Source: Reichenbachiella sp.
GTDB lineage: Bacteria > Bacteroidota > Bacteroidia > Cytophagales > Cyclobacteriaceae
Direction of reading: 5' to 3'
Length of the DNA: 64,000 nt
Assembly: GCF_033344935.1 (NCBI RefSeq)
Contig: NZ_JAWPMM010000001.1
Span: forward strand, 4,553,501 to 4,617,500
Below the pieces are notes generated by a model, which was not told the origin of the DNA, made no database searches, and saw only the letters and a program-made list of their open reading frames with translations. This document shows, one piece after another, positions 6,886-15,070 of the stretch (position 1 is the first letter of the stretch; each line of letters begins with the position of its first letter). Made by a program: the position numbers and the translations under genes.

Positions 6886-9150
6886 ATGATCAAATTAGCA
6901 CTTACAGGGATTTTCACTTTATTCATTGCTGGAAAAAGTATCGGACAGCAAATTCAACTACTGAATCAGAATGATCCCGTTACACATGCTGCAATTCGGA
7001 TAAACACATTTTCCAATTCCTCTGAGACTTATGTTACCGACGAGGCAGGCCTGGCGAACATCAATCTGACACCTCCTTTCGTAGTCACAACGACGCATCT
7101 CAATTATGAAACTCGGGTAGACACTGTCTATCAACAAGGTGAACTCCAATGGCAATTAACACCAAAAGAAAACTCCCTGGAAGAAGTGGTGATCACTGGC
7201 CAATTTCAACCTCAATCCGCGAAGCATTCAGTATATAACGTTCGTGTACTAAATAAGAATCGGTTGGAAGCACAGGCCGCCCAAACCCTTCCAGAAGTAT
7301 TAGCCTCAGAACTTAATTTTAGATTTCAAAGAGACAATGCTGTGGGTAGCTCCAACGCCAGTCTTCAAGGTTTGTCAGGACAGAATATTAAAGTTCTAGT
7401 TGATGGTGTTCCTCTAATAGGCCGAAGCGGTATGAGCAATGAAATTGACCTGAGCCAGATCAATATCAATTCAATAGAAAAGGTCGAAATTGTGGAAGGT
7501 CCTATGGCTGTCAATTATGGGGCTGATGCATTAGCCGGTGTGATCAACATAATTACTAAACAGCCAGACGCCAAAAAATGGTCATTAAACCTAAGCCTGC
7601 AAGAAGAAACAGCTGGTAAGGAATATCAGCTGTTTGACAAAGGCATTCACAACACCTCTCTTCTCGCATCCTATATCCTAAATTCCTCATGGTCTTTTCA
7701 AACTGAAAGCAGATATCAAAAATTTGGTGGGTGGGGAGGTACAGGTAGAGATAAACTTTGGTACCCAAAAACTCAATTCTTTCAATCTGGTCTTATCCGA
7801 TTCAGTAAAAAAAATCTCAATATTCACTACAGGCTAGACTACCTCAATGAAACCATTGAGAACCAAGGGCAACCGGAGCCGGTTACCGATCAGGACGACC
7901 CATATGCGTTTGATAAAAACTATTTGACCTCCAGATGGATGCATCAAATTCAAGCTGAATACACACTGGGACAAGGCTCCATACAGACTGTAGTTTCTTA
8001 CTCTGATTATGACCGATTGACTCATAGATTCAAATCCTACTTGATACCTGGAGTTGCAAATGTCACTACTTCGGATGGTCAAGACTCCATCGCATTCAAC
8101 TCTTTTTTCTTTAGACATACACTCGATGATGTAATCCAATGGACCATCGGACGATCGGAGTGGCACACTCAGTTAGGCGTAGATGCGGTATTCGAATCAG
8201 CTCAAGGCACCACCCTCAATGATGGCGAAAAGCACATGAACAATCTAGGATTTTTTGCCTCTACCGAAATTGTGCTGGCCTCACACATCAAAGTAAGACC
8301 AGGTATCAGATTTACCTACAATTCGGTTTTCAACACAAACCCTTCTGCATCTATCAATCTAAAGTATGACTTAACCAATCACTCCCAACTTAGGCTAAGT
8401 TATGGTCGTGGATTTAGAGCACCATCATTACGAGAATTATATCATGAATTTGTGGATAGCAATCACAATATCCTTGGCAACCCAGACCTGAAGCCCGAAC
8501 ATAGCAATAATATCAATGGAGACTTCAACCATGAAATCGCAAGCACTGCATGGAGCTTTTCTATTAAAGGATTTTACAATGACATCCATAATCGTATCAC
8601 TTACTTCACTCCAGAAGGAGCTAATCAAGCCACCACATATACAAATTTGCTTCGATATAAAACATTGGGAAGCTCCGGATTCGTCAACTACAAAAATGCT
8701 TCTGTTAATGCCAAGCTCGGTTTTTCTTATATTGGACAATACCACAGCTTCAGCAGCAACGCCAGCACATTTGATATTCCTCAATTTTTGTACTCCCCAG
8801 AATTCATTGCCAATGTACAATTCGGCATATTCAATACAGGCATCAATCTCGCTAGCTTCTACAAATTCACAGGTGCCTCAAAACAATACCGTGCGATCAC
8901 ACAAACAGATGGATCGACCACACCAGAACTAAGGCAACTCAATGGATTTCATTTTTGGGATCTGACCTTGTCGAAAAAATTTTTCCAATCCCTTAGCTTC
9001 AGTCTAGGCGCAAAAAATCTATTGAACGTCACATCTGTCAGTAACAATGGAAATACAACTGGAGCACATGCGAGCTCTGATGCAGGTGAAACTTCTATCT
9101 CTTATGGCCGCTCCTATTTTATAAAACTGAATTACAATATTTCTAATTAA
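6886..9150 (+). CDS. hmuR: TonB-dependent outer-membrane receptor, probable heme/hemophore receptor (HmuR-like)
   Basis: The protein has 754 residues. A signal peptide (KLALTGIFTLFIAGKSIGQ) is followed by a short carboxypeptidase-regulatory-like domain to about residue 95, a TonB-box-like LEEVVITG, the plug domain (QGLSGQNIKVLVDGVPL, later VEIVEGPMAVNYGADALAGVINIITK), then the 22-strand barrel. FRAP at 510-513 and NPDL at 532-535 with His520 and His527 between them recall the FRAP/NPNL region of heme receptors, although similar text occurs in other receptors. The stronger argument is the HmuY-like gene 7 bp downstream. TonB-ExbBD energy would drive substrate across the outer membrane. The symbol is by analogy with Porphyromonas HmuR and should be treated as provisional. 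Confidence 0.85.
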   Translation: MIKLALTGIFTLFIAGKSIGQQIQLLNQNDPVTHAAIRINTFSNSSETYVTDEAGLANINLTPPFVVTTTHLNYETRVDTVYQQGELQWQLTPKENSLEEVVITGQFQPQSAKHSVYNVRVLNKNRLEAQAAQTLPEVLASELNFRFQRDNAVGSSNASLQGLSGQNIKVLVDGVPLIGRSGMSNEIDLSQININSIEKVEIVEGPMAVNYGADALAGVINIITKQPDAKKWSLNLSLQEETAGKEYQLFDKGIHNTSLLASYILNSSWSFQTESRYQKFGGWGGTGRDKLWYPKTQFFQSGLIRFSKKNLNIHYRLDYLNETIENQGQPEPVTDQDDPYAFDKNYLTSRWMHQIQAEYTLGQGSIQTVVSYSDYDRLTHRFKSYLIPGVANVTTSDGQDSIAFNSFFFRHTLDDVIQWTIGRSEWHTQLGVDAVFESAQGTTLNDGEKHMNNLGFFASTEIVLASHIKVRPGIRFTYNSVFNTNPSASINLKYDLTNHSQLRLSYGRGFRAPSLRELYHEFVDSNHNILGNPDLKPEHSNNINGDFNHEIASTAWSFSIKGFYNDIHNRITYFTPEGANQATTYTNLLRYKTLGSSGFVNYKNASVNAKLGFSYIGQYHSFSSNASTFDIPQFLYSPEFIANVQFGIFNTGINLASFYKFTGASKQYRAITQTDGSTTPELRQLNGFHFWDLTLSKKFFQSLSFSLGAKNLLNVTSVSNNGNTTGAHASSDAGETSISYGRSYFIKLNYNISN

Positions 9151-9157
9151 TTATATC

Positions 9158-10531
9158 ATGAATCATAAAATAACCACATTTATACTATCTATACTAATTC
9201 TATTCGGAACCTCTGCTTGCGAGGAAGATGAAGCTGTTCCCGTAAAGGTAAACTTCTCCAACTCAGAAGCGGGCATTTCGAAAAGCAGCCCGTCTGTTGA
9301 CCTGGAAATTTCATTTTCCAGACCAGCAGAAACTAATGGATCGCTTTCTATTAAAATCTCAAGTGAAGTGCTCAACTATGGTGAATCAGAAGATTTTTAT
9401 ACTTCACCATTAGCCACAGAAAATGAAATTGATCTCCCTTATGCGATAGGTGATGAATCCGTTATTGTAGCTGTTATAACTGGTTCTTCTTTAAATATTG
9501 AAGAAGATGAATCTATTACGCTTACCGTTTCTGATGAATCCCAAGTGCTTGACTTAGGCGATCAAACAGTACTTACGGTTGTCTTTTCTGAAAACTTCGT
9601 AGCACCATCCGGCAAAACTGTACTAGATGCGGGAGGTGCCGAATTTTCGCATCAAGCGTATTTCGATTTGAGCAAAATCAGTCAGACCAAAATAGACAAA
9701 TACAGCTGGGATTTAGGCTTTTCTTCAGGTGATGATTTTCGTGTGATCATAAATAACGGTGCTCAAATGATGGCTCAAGAAATTGATGCCACTGATCTGA
9801 CCCTTGTGACGGCAGCTGACACGGTTGGCTTTGGCGCGGCACAAAGTTTTGCCGCTTACAATGGCGATGCTACAGACTGGGTAGATAGCCCGGACGGCGA
9901 TCTAGATTCCTTGGCGCTCAATAAAGTAGCTGTTGCCAATGAAGACAACAAAGTTTATATAGTGAGCCGTGATGGCGAAAATCGTCATTGGAAAAAAATC
10001 CGCGTTTTACAAAACGGGAATGGCTATACACTCCAGTATGCAGACATAGGTGCCACTACCTTTTCAACGGTTGATATAGCCAAAGATGAAACCCACAATT
10101 TTTCATTCTTTGATTTGGACAACGGCACAGCAAACGCTGAACCCGCGAAAGAAAGCTGGGATTTCATGTATGGTTCGTTTACGAATGTGATCAACTACGG
10201 GTACTTTCTTCCTTATGCTTACAATGATTTTATCATCATCAATAGATATGACACAGAAGCTGTAGAAGTCCTAATAAGCGATGTCGTTTCTTATGAATCC
10301 TTCAGCTTGGAAGACGCCAAATCACAAACCTTATCTTCAGACCAACATATCATCGGATCCAACTGGAGAAATGGCGGTGGCCCTAACTCAGAACCTTCAC
10401 TGAAAGAAGACAGATTCTATGTCATCAAGGATTCAGAAGGCAATTATTATAAACTGCAATTTACCAGTATGTATAGTGCTGATAACGGAGAACGTGGATA
10501 TTCGGGAATTGCATACGAACTACTACAATGA
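9158..10531 (+). CDS. hmuY: HmuY-like heme-binding lipoprotein with extra N-terminal domain
   Basis: The protein has 457 residues. The N-terminus is a lipoprotein signal ending in the lipobox GTSAC, and the acidic run EEDE after the Cys fits the Bacteroidota signal for surface exposure. Residues ~30-145 look like an immunoglobulin or Calx-beta-like sandwich (DLEISFSRPAET, ESITLTVSDES). The remainder matches the HmuY family: AYFDLSKISQ, YSWDLGFSSGDDFRVIINNG and later AKESWDFMYGSF. HmuY proteins capture heme and pass it to the receptor. This protein is about twice the length of Porphyromonas HmuY because of the N-terminal addition. The stop overlaps the next start (ATGA), so it is translationally coupled to the DoxX-like gene. 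Confidence 0.82.
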   Translation: MNHKITTFILSILILFGTSACEEDEAVPVKVNFSNSEAGISKSSPSVDLEISFSRPAETNGSLSIKISSEVLNYGESEDFYTSPLATENEIDLPYAIGDESVIVAVITGSSLNIEEDESITLTVSDESQVLDLGDQTVLTVVFSENFVAPSGKTVLDAGGAEFSHQAYFDLSKISQTKIDKYSWDLGFSSGDDFRVIINNGAQMMAQEIDATDLTLVTAADTVGFGAAQSFAAYNGDATDWVDSPDGDLDSLALNKVAVANEDNKVYIVSRDGENRHWKKIRVLQNGNGYTLQYADIGATTFSTVDIAKDETHNFSFFDLDNGTANAEPAKESWDFMYGSFTNVINYGYFLPYAYNDFIIINRYDTEAVEVLISDVVSYESFSLEDAKSQTLSSDQHIIGSNWRNGGGPNSEPSLKEDRFYVIKDSEGNYYKLQFTSMYSADNGERGYSGIAYELLQ

Positions 10532-10950
10532 AAAAAATTAGGATTCTGATTTTAGTAACACGAATAGCCCTCGGTGGACTATTCGTTTACGCTGGTGTAC
10601 AAAAGTTTATTCCTAAACCTCCACGACCGACTACCGAACAAGGGGTGGAACTACCAGACCATGTAGTGAAAATAAAGGCCATGATTGGAGGATTGAAAGG
10701 TACGGGCTACTTCTGGCCTCAGCTAGGAGTGGTTGAAATTGTCTGCGGATTGCTATTGATCAGTCAGCTCTATGCCCTTTTAGGGGCTGTCATACTAGTT
10801 CCAATTTCACTCAATATTTTTTTCTTCCATCTTTTTCTTGAACCACATGATGTAGGTGAATTAGTGATGACCGGATTTTACTTTCTTGTTAATCTGGCTC
10901 TACTCGCCTATGACTATCCCAAACTCAAATTCGCATTTTTAACTAAGTAA
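10528..10950 (+). CDS. DoxX-like membrane protein of the heme operon
   Basis: This 140-residue protein has four predicted membrane helices. The N-terminal signature TRIALGGLFVYAGVQKFI is typical of DoxX/MauE-like proteins, and FWPQLGVVEIVCGLLLI and FFFHLFLEPHD follow the family pattern. It overlaps the HmuY-like gene by 4 bp and precedes DUF6607 by 5 bp, so it is firmly inside the operon. DoxX-family proteins are often linked to redox or metal stress, but the biochemical role in heme uptake is not known. Confidence 0.85.
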   Translation: MKKIRILILVTRIALGGLFVYAGVQKFIPKPPRPTTEQGVELPDHVVKIKAMIGGLKGTGYFWPQLGVVEIVCGLLLISQLYALLGAVILVPISLNIFFFHLFLEPHDVGELVMTGFYFLVNLALLAYDYPKLKFAFLTK

Positions 10951-10955
10951 TAATT

Positions 10956-11894
10956 ATGAAAAAATTAATGATCACACTTTTGTTCATTTCCACTACAGTG
11001 GCGTATGGACAAAAACAAAAAAAAGAAGACATCGCAGCGATTAAGGCGATGTGCGGTTGCTATGACATACGTTTCAACTTCGCAGAGACTTTTGCGCCTG
11101 ACAAAGACTATGAGTTCCATGAAAACTATACTTCGGGTGCATTAGAATACGTTTTCCCTATTTCAGAAAGTAAAGACAAAATCGTATTGCAGCACTTGTT
11201 GGTGATAGGTGACACCATGATAATCAAACATTGGAGACAGGATTGGATCTATGAGAATACTGAATTTTATTCTTTTTATAAAGAAAATTCTTGGAAGTAT
11301 GAATCCAAATCTCCTGCAGAAGTAAAAGGGCAATGGACTCAAAAAGTGTATCAGGTAGATGATAGCCCGCGCTACGAAGGATCTGCCACATGGGTACATG
11401 TAGATGGCAAGCACTACTGGGAAAGTGAAGCTGATGCACCGCTACCTCGAAGAGAATTCAGCAAACGTAAAGACTACAATGTGATGAGAAGAATCAACCG
11501 TCAGGAGATCACAGACTACGGCTGGGTACACGAGCAAGACAACGACAAAATCATTCGCGCTGAGGAAGGAGACATTCTTCTTGCCCAGGAAAAGGGGTGG
11601 AACACGTACACGAAAACAGATGATAACAAGTGTGAGGTGGCCGAAAAATGGTGGGACAAAAATCAAGCGTATTGGGCAGATGTTCGCACCGTATGGGATG
11701 AATTGTTCTCACAAAAGAAAACCGTGGCTATCAACATGAAAGTCGATGATAAGATCATGTTTCAACGGCTGTTTGCTTTGGAAAAGGAAATGATCAATAC
11801 TCAGGACTACAACTCTGAGCTATCTCAATCAAAAATTAAAGCGGTGATTCAGAAACACCTAAAGAGCGATCAAATGCTTACTTCGCTGAAGTAA
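10956..11894 (+). CDS. DUF6607 family exported protein of the heme operon
   Basis: The protein has 312 residues. It starts with a signal peptide ending around VAYGQ. The mature N-terminus has the Cys pair in MCGCYDIRFNFAETFAPDKDYE, followed by a beta-rich region with HWRQDWIYENTEFYSFY, TQKVYQVDD and WVHVDGKHYWES. This fits the DUF6607 family of Bacteroidota, whose members I recall being found beside TonB receptors and HmuY proteins. It is the last gene of the heme operon and is followed by a hairpin. A role in periplasmic or surface heme handling is an inference from the neighbours; no enzymatic motif is evident. Confidence 0.78.
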   Translation: MKKLMITLLFISTTVAYGQKQKKEDIAAIKAMCGCYDIRFNFAETFAPDKDYEFHENYTSGALEYVFPISESKDKIVLQHLLVIGDTMIIKHWRQDWIYENTEFYSFYKENSWKYESKSPAEVKGQWTQKVYQVDDSPRYEGSATWVHVDGKHYWESEADAPLPRREFSKRKDYNVMRRINRQEITDYGWVHEQDNDKIIRAEEGDILLAQEKGWNTYTKTDDNKCEVAEKWWDKNQAYWADVRTVWDELFSQKKTVAINMKVDDKIMFQRLFALEKEMINTQDYNSELSQSKIKAVIQKHLKSDQMLTSLK

Positions 11895-11900
11895 ATCCAA

Positions 11901-11926
11901 AGGGCGTCATTCGGCGCCCTACTTTT
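11901..11926 (+). terminator. Probable terminator of the heme operon
   Basis: AGGGCG (11901-11906) pairs with CGCCCT (11915-11920) across an 8-nt loop and is followed by ACTTTT. It lies 7 bp after the DUF6607 stop. The stem is short, so termination may be partial. Confidence 0.5.
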
Positions 11927-11938
11927 ATCCCTTATCCT

Positions 11939-12259
11939 ATGAAAAAATGTGACCCAAATATCCTTTGCCACGGATCTAATTTCAGTATTACCAACTGTGC
12001 CTGCTGTGAGCGAATAGGGCTCTATTATAAGAACCTTCTCATTGGTTATACCCACAAAAGCTTTAGCAAGTTTGTGGAAAATTACTCCAAAATTGATTTT
12101 GATGATCATGCCGTCTACTTCCCTGATGAATCGGCCCGAATCATCATAAAGACACCTTGTAAAGACATTCAGGTTAACCTCGATTTTCAAGAGTTTACGG
12201 AACTAAAGGATATTCTTCAAGAAAGTGCATTGTTACTAAGTGCCTACGAGTTAATCTAG
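11939..12259 (+). CDS. Small cysteine-containing protein, DUF6686-like
   Basis: This 106-residue cytoplasmic protein has a Cys-rich N-terminus (Cys4, Cys10, then CACC within ITNCACCERIGLYYKNL) and a remainder rich in Asp, Glu and aromatics. The layout resembles DUF6686 proteins of Bacteroidota, an assignment I make from memory. The cysteines could hold a metal such as zinc. It follows the heme operon by 44 bp on the same strand, separated by a weak hairpin, so readthrough could place it under the same control. The function is unknown. Confidence 0.6.
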   Translation: MKKCDPNILCHGSNFSITNCACCERIGLYYKNLLIGYTHKSFSKFVENYSKIDFDDHAVYFPDESARIIIKTPCKDIQVNLDFQEFTELKDILQESALLLSAYELI

Positions 12260-12295
12260 TATTGAATACCAAAGGTAGTCGGCTCACTTTTCGAA

Positions 12296-13714
12296 TTACT
12301 GGGAACCTCGCTGCGCTTGCATGTTTTCAAGCTGACTTGCAAAGTATCCACTTGACCAATTCACCATGCCGATGGCTCTGCCATATTCGGCCTCCAGATT
12401 GACTAATTTCATTTCAGCCGCTATCTTTTTGTTTTCACGACTATTTACTAGAAATACAGAACTCTCTCCATTTTGAAACTTTGTTCTTTCACCTTCTAAA
12501 AGTCTTTGATAATTTTCAACGATTCTCCGCTGCTCCTCCAACATCTCCAGTAGCACAATGATTTTACCATAGGATTGAAAAACTTTATTAGTTACCATCC
12601 GAGATTTGCTGGTTAATTTCAAGCCTCCTTCTTCGAGTTTGATTTTGGCTTGCTTCAATTTAGCGCGTTCTTTTCGAATCAATAATGGGAAGCTGAATTC
12701 GAATCCACCCTTGTAGTTATTACTCAGCCCTGCCATGGACTCATCAGAAGAATTGCCACTAGCCATTAGGAAATTGTAATTCAGATTCAATACTGGCTTG
12801 ATGTTCTCAGCCGCTAGTTTTCTGTCCAATTCTAAAGTCAGCAAATCGGCCTGCATGGCGTTTAGATCTGGGTGATTGGATATCGCAAAATTGACATATT
12901 CATCTACTACCAGCACTTCTTGCTTTTGCCAGACAGTATCAGGGTGAGAAGCAAAAATTCGAGTAGAGTCCCAAACAAAGTTCTCCATTTGCAACGCTGC
13001 ATTCTGATAATTCAATCTCGACTTATTTAATTCGTTCCTCCAGGTTTGTACCTGAATAAGTGACTCCACTGAATCTATCGCAGCCTTATCTCCATTGATG
13101 ACTGATTCTCTAATCCCGTCGTATCTCTCACTGATCAAGTCCAAGCTTTCTTCAGCAACCTTCATTTTTTGATAGGTTTCAAACCAATTCCAGTATACAT
13201 AATTAGCATCAAGCAAGAGGTTATTATAAACCGCATTCGCCTGGCTTGTCAGGTTCTGCTGCTCGGCCATACCCTTTTTCAGGTTAATATTTCGGCTGTT
13301 ATGAATTAGACCTTGTCCCAAAGGGACGCTGACACCGGCATAATAAAGTCCATCCGAAGGAACGGTATGTTCAGGGTTTAAGAACTGTCCGCTGTTTCGT
13401 TCATAGCCTGCTTTCAAATCTACATTGAGCACAGTCGGCACTTTCACATAGCTATCCCAAACATCATAATAATCCTTCCCTTGAAACTGTTTGGTCTGAT
13501 ACTCAGAAACAAGCTTAGGGTCAAAAGCCCCACGAGCCTGACTGACTACTACCTCCCCTCTTTCTAAAATGAGTTTTGCTTGTTTAGCAATGGGATGATG
13601 ATTTCGTACCATACCATAGAATTCCGTCAAACTCAATTGACGAAGTGTGTCGTGTTGAGCAGAAACTGGCATCTGCCAGAAAGACAAAGCCAACAAAATC
13701 AAGAGCTTATTCAT
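12296..13714 (-). CDS. TolC-family outer-membrane efflux protein
   Basis: This 472-residue protein has a signal peptide (LLILLALSFWQMPVSAQ) and the two-fold repeated helical-hairpin pattern of the outer membrane efflux family. Examples are AKLILERGEVVVSQARGAFD in the first half and the AKLKQAKIKLEEGGLKLTSK coil in the second. It is the last gene of tetR-ABC-hlyD-tolC and overlaps the HlyD gene by 8 bp. It would supply the outer-membrane channel for the exporter. The family is clear; the cargo is not known. Confidence 0.88.
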   Translation of the reverse strand: MNKLLILLALSFWQMPVSAQHDTLRQLSLTEFYGMVRNHHPIAKQAKLILERGEVVVSQARGAFDPKLVSEYQTKQFQGKDYYDVWDSYVKVPTVLNVDLKAGYERNSGQFLNPEHTVPSDGLYYAGVSVPLGQGLIHNSRNINLKKGMAEQQNLTSQANAVYNNLLLDANYVYWNWFETYQKMKVAEESLDLISERYDGIRESVINGDKAAIDSVESLIQVQTWRNELNKSRLNYQNAALQMENFVWDSTRIFASHPDTVWQKQEVLVVDEYVNFAISNHPDLNAMQADLLTLELDRKLAAENIKPVLNLNYNFLMASGNSSDESMAGLSNNYKGGFEFSFPLLIRKERAKLKQAKIKLEEGGLKLTSKSRMVTNKVFQSYGKIIVLLEMLEEQRRIVENYQRLLEGERTKFQNGESSVFLVNSRENKKIAAEMKLVNLEAEYGRAIGMVNWSSGYFASQLENMQAQRGSQ

Positions 13715-15068
13715 ACTTTACTCCTTTATTTTTTTTTGCTTCCTTCTCTTCTTTCGTATAAAAATCTGGAGGAAATCCATTTAGATTTCTCCACAGTTCG
13801 TACCAAACGGGCACATTGTTGAGCAGGGCAATTCCATACGCACCACTACCTAATCTTAATAATGTTGGCCATTCAACCTCATCTTCATCAGGAGCCACAA
13901 GTACTCTAAACGTGCCATTTATTGCTACCTTATCATATCCCACGATCTTGCCTCCGAATGTACCGAATGAAAACTCCGGCCAGCCATTAAATACAAGTGC
14001 CGGCCAACCATCAAATTGGAGGCGTACTTTTCTTCCTTCTCTAATCAGTGGCAAATCAAGGGGTCTCACATGCAGCTCTACGGCCATTTCAGTTCGTTCA
14101 GGAACAAAGTTGAAAATTTGTTCACCTTCTTTCAATATCTCACCAATACCTGATTTGGTCGCTTTGGTAACATAACCATTCTGAGGTGCCAGGATATAAT
14201 AAAAACTGGACCGCCGCGAGTAACTCTCTTGCTTGATGGAAAGTTTGTTATACTCACTTTCTGCCTCCATTTCACCTGAAAGCGCGGACATCTTATCTGA
14301 TCTCGCCTTGGCTATTTTCTCGCGATACTCGTTTTCTACAGTACTCAAGCCCAATTCAGCATTTATATACTGACTTTGACTGGCTAGCCATTTGTTCTCC
14401 GCGGAGATATTTTTATTGATTGACTCTTGCAGCTTTTGTCGCTTTCCTTCCAATTCGGTCAATGATTTCAATCCTTGATCATATAATCTCTGCTGTCTAT
14501 CAAACTGTCTTTGCGCAATATCTAGATTCATCAGGCTGGTTTGAAAATCAATACTGTCAGATTTCAACTTCAATGCCGACTGCTCCAGATAGTTTTGTGC
14601 TTGTTGCTGTTTCAAAGCCCTATTGCGGAGCAATGCCGCAATTTGTTGATCTAATGCTTTTCCTTTGTCTACATAAGCTTCCTTGGATGCTTTTTTAGCT
14701 ATGGCCTGATTCTGGGTCTTACCTACAAGATCTGGATCCAAATATTCGGTTTTCATTTCAGAGATATGGAGAATGGTATCTCCTTTGGCGACGAGCTGCC
14801 CTTCTCTAACATACCATTTTTCAATCCGTCCAGAGATCACTGAGTTAATGGCTTGCTCTCTCCCATCAGGACTAAGTGTGATTAATGTTCCTCTGGCTCG
14901 AATATTTTGAGTCCAAGGCAGGAAAAGACTGATAATGATTAAACCAAAAATTCCGCAAAGTAGGTATACAAATTTTCTGGTGGCATGAGAAGACATGACC
15001 TCCTGATACGATGAAACATCTTTCAATATCTCATCTCTATCCATGGGATTGCTCGAAATATTTAACAT
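13707..15068 (-). CDS. HlyD-family periplasmic adaptor (membrane fusion protein)
   Basis: The protein has 453 residues with one membrane helix at about 34-52 (FVYLLCGIFGLIIISLFLPW). The first half-lipoyl segment is INSVISGRIEKWYVREGQLVAKGDTIL. A long coiled coil spans roughly residues 120-280, and the returning lipoyl/barrel region is YYILAPQNGYVTKATKSGIGEILKEGE. It links the inner-membrane ABC protein to the TolC channel. It starts 2 bp after the ABC gene ends and overlaps tolC by 8 bp, so the order is a tight operon. Assignment is secure. Confidence 0.9.
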   Translation of the reverse strand: MLNISSNPMDRDEILKDVSSYQEVMSSHATRKFVYLLCGIFGLIIISLFLPWTQNIRARGTLITLSPDGREQAINSVISGRIEKWYVREGQLVAKGDTILHISEMKTEYLDPDLVGKTQNQAIAKKASKEAYVDKGKALDQQIAALLRNRALKQQQAQNYLEQSALKLKSDSIDFQTSLMNLDIAQRQFDRQQRLYDQGLKSLTELEGKRQKLQESINKNISAENKWLASQSQYINAELGLSTVENEYREKIAKARSDKMSALSGEMEAESEYNKLSIKQESYSRRSSFYYILAPQNGYVTKATKSGIGEILKEGEQIFNFVPERTEMAVELHVRPLDLPLIREGRKVRLQFDGWPALVFNGWPEFSFGTFGGKIVGYDKVAINGTFRVLVAPDEDEVEWPTLLRLGSGAYGIALLNNVPVWYELWRNLNGFPPDFYTKEEKEAKKNKGVKYE

Positions 15069-15070
15069 AG

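Noticed and set aside
8437-8932. Overlapping frames of 127 and 138 codons inside the TonB receptor gene
   Set aside because: Both are in other frames of a well-supported receptor and have no recognisable domain.
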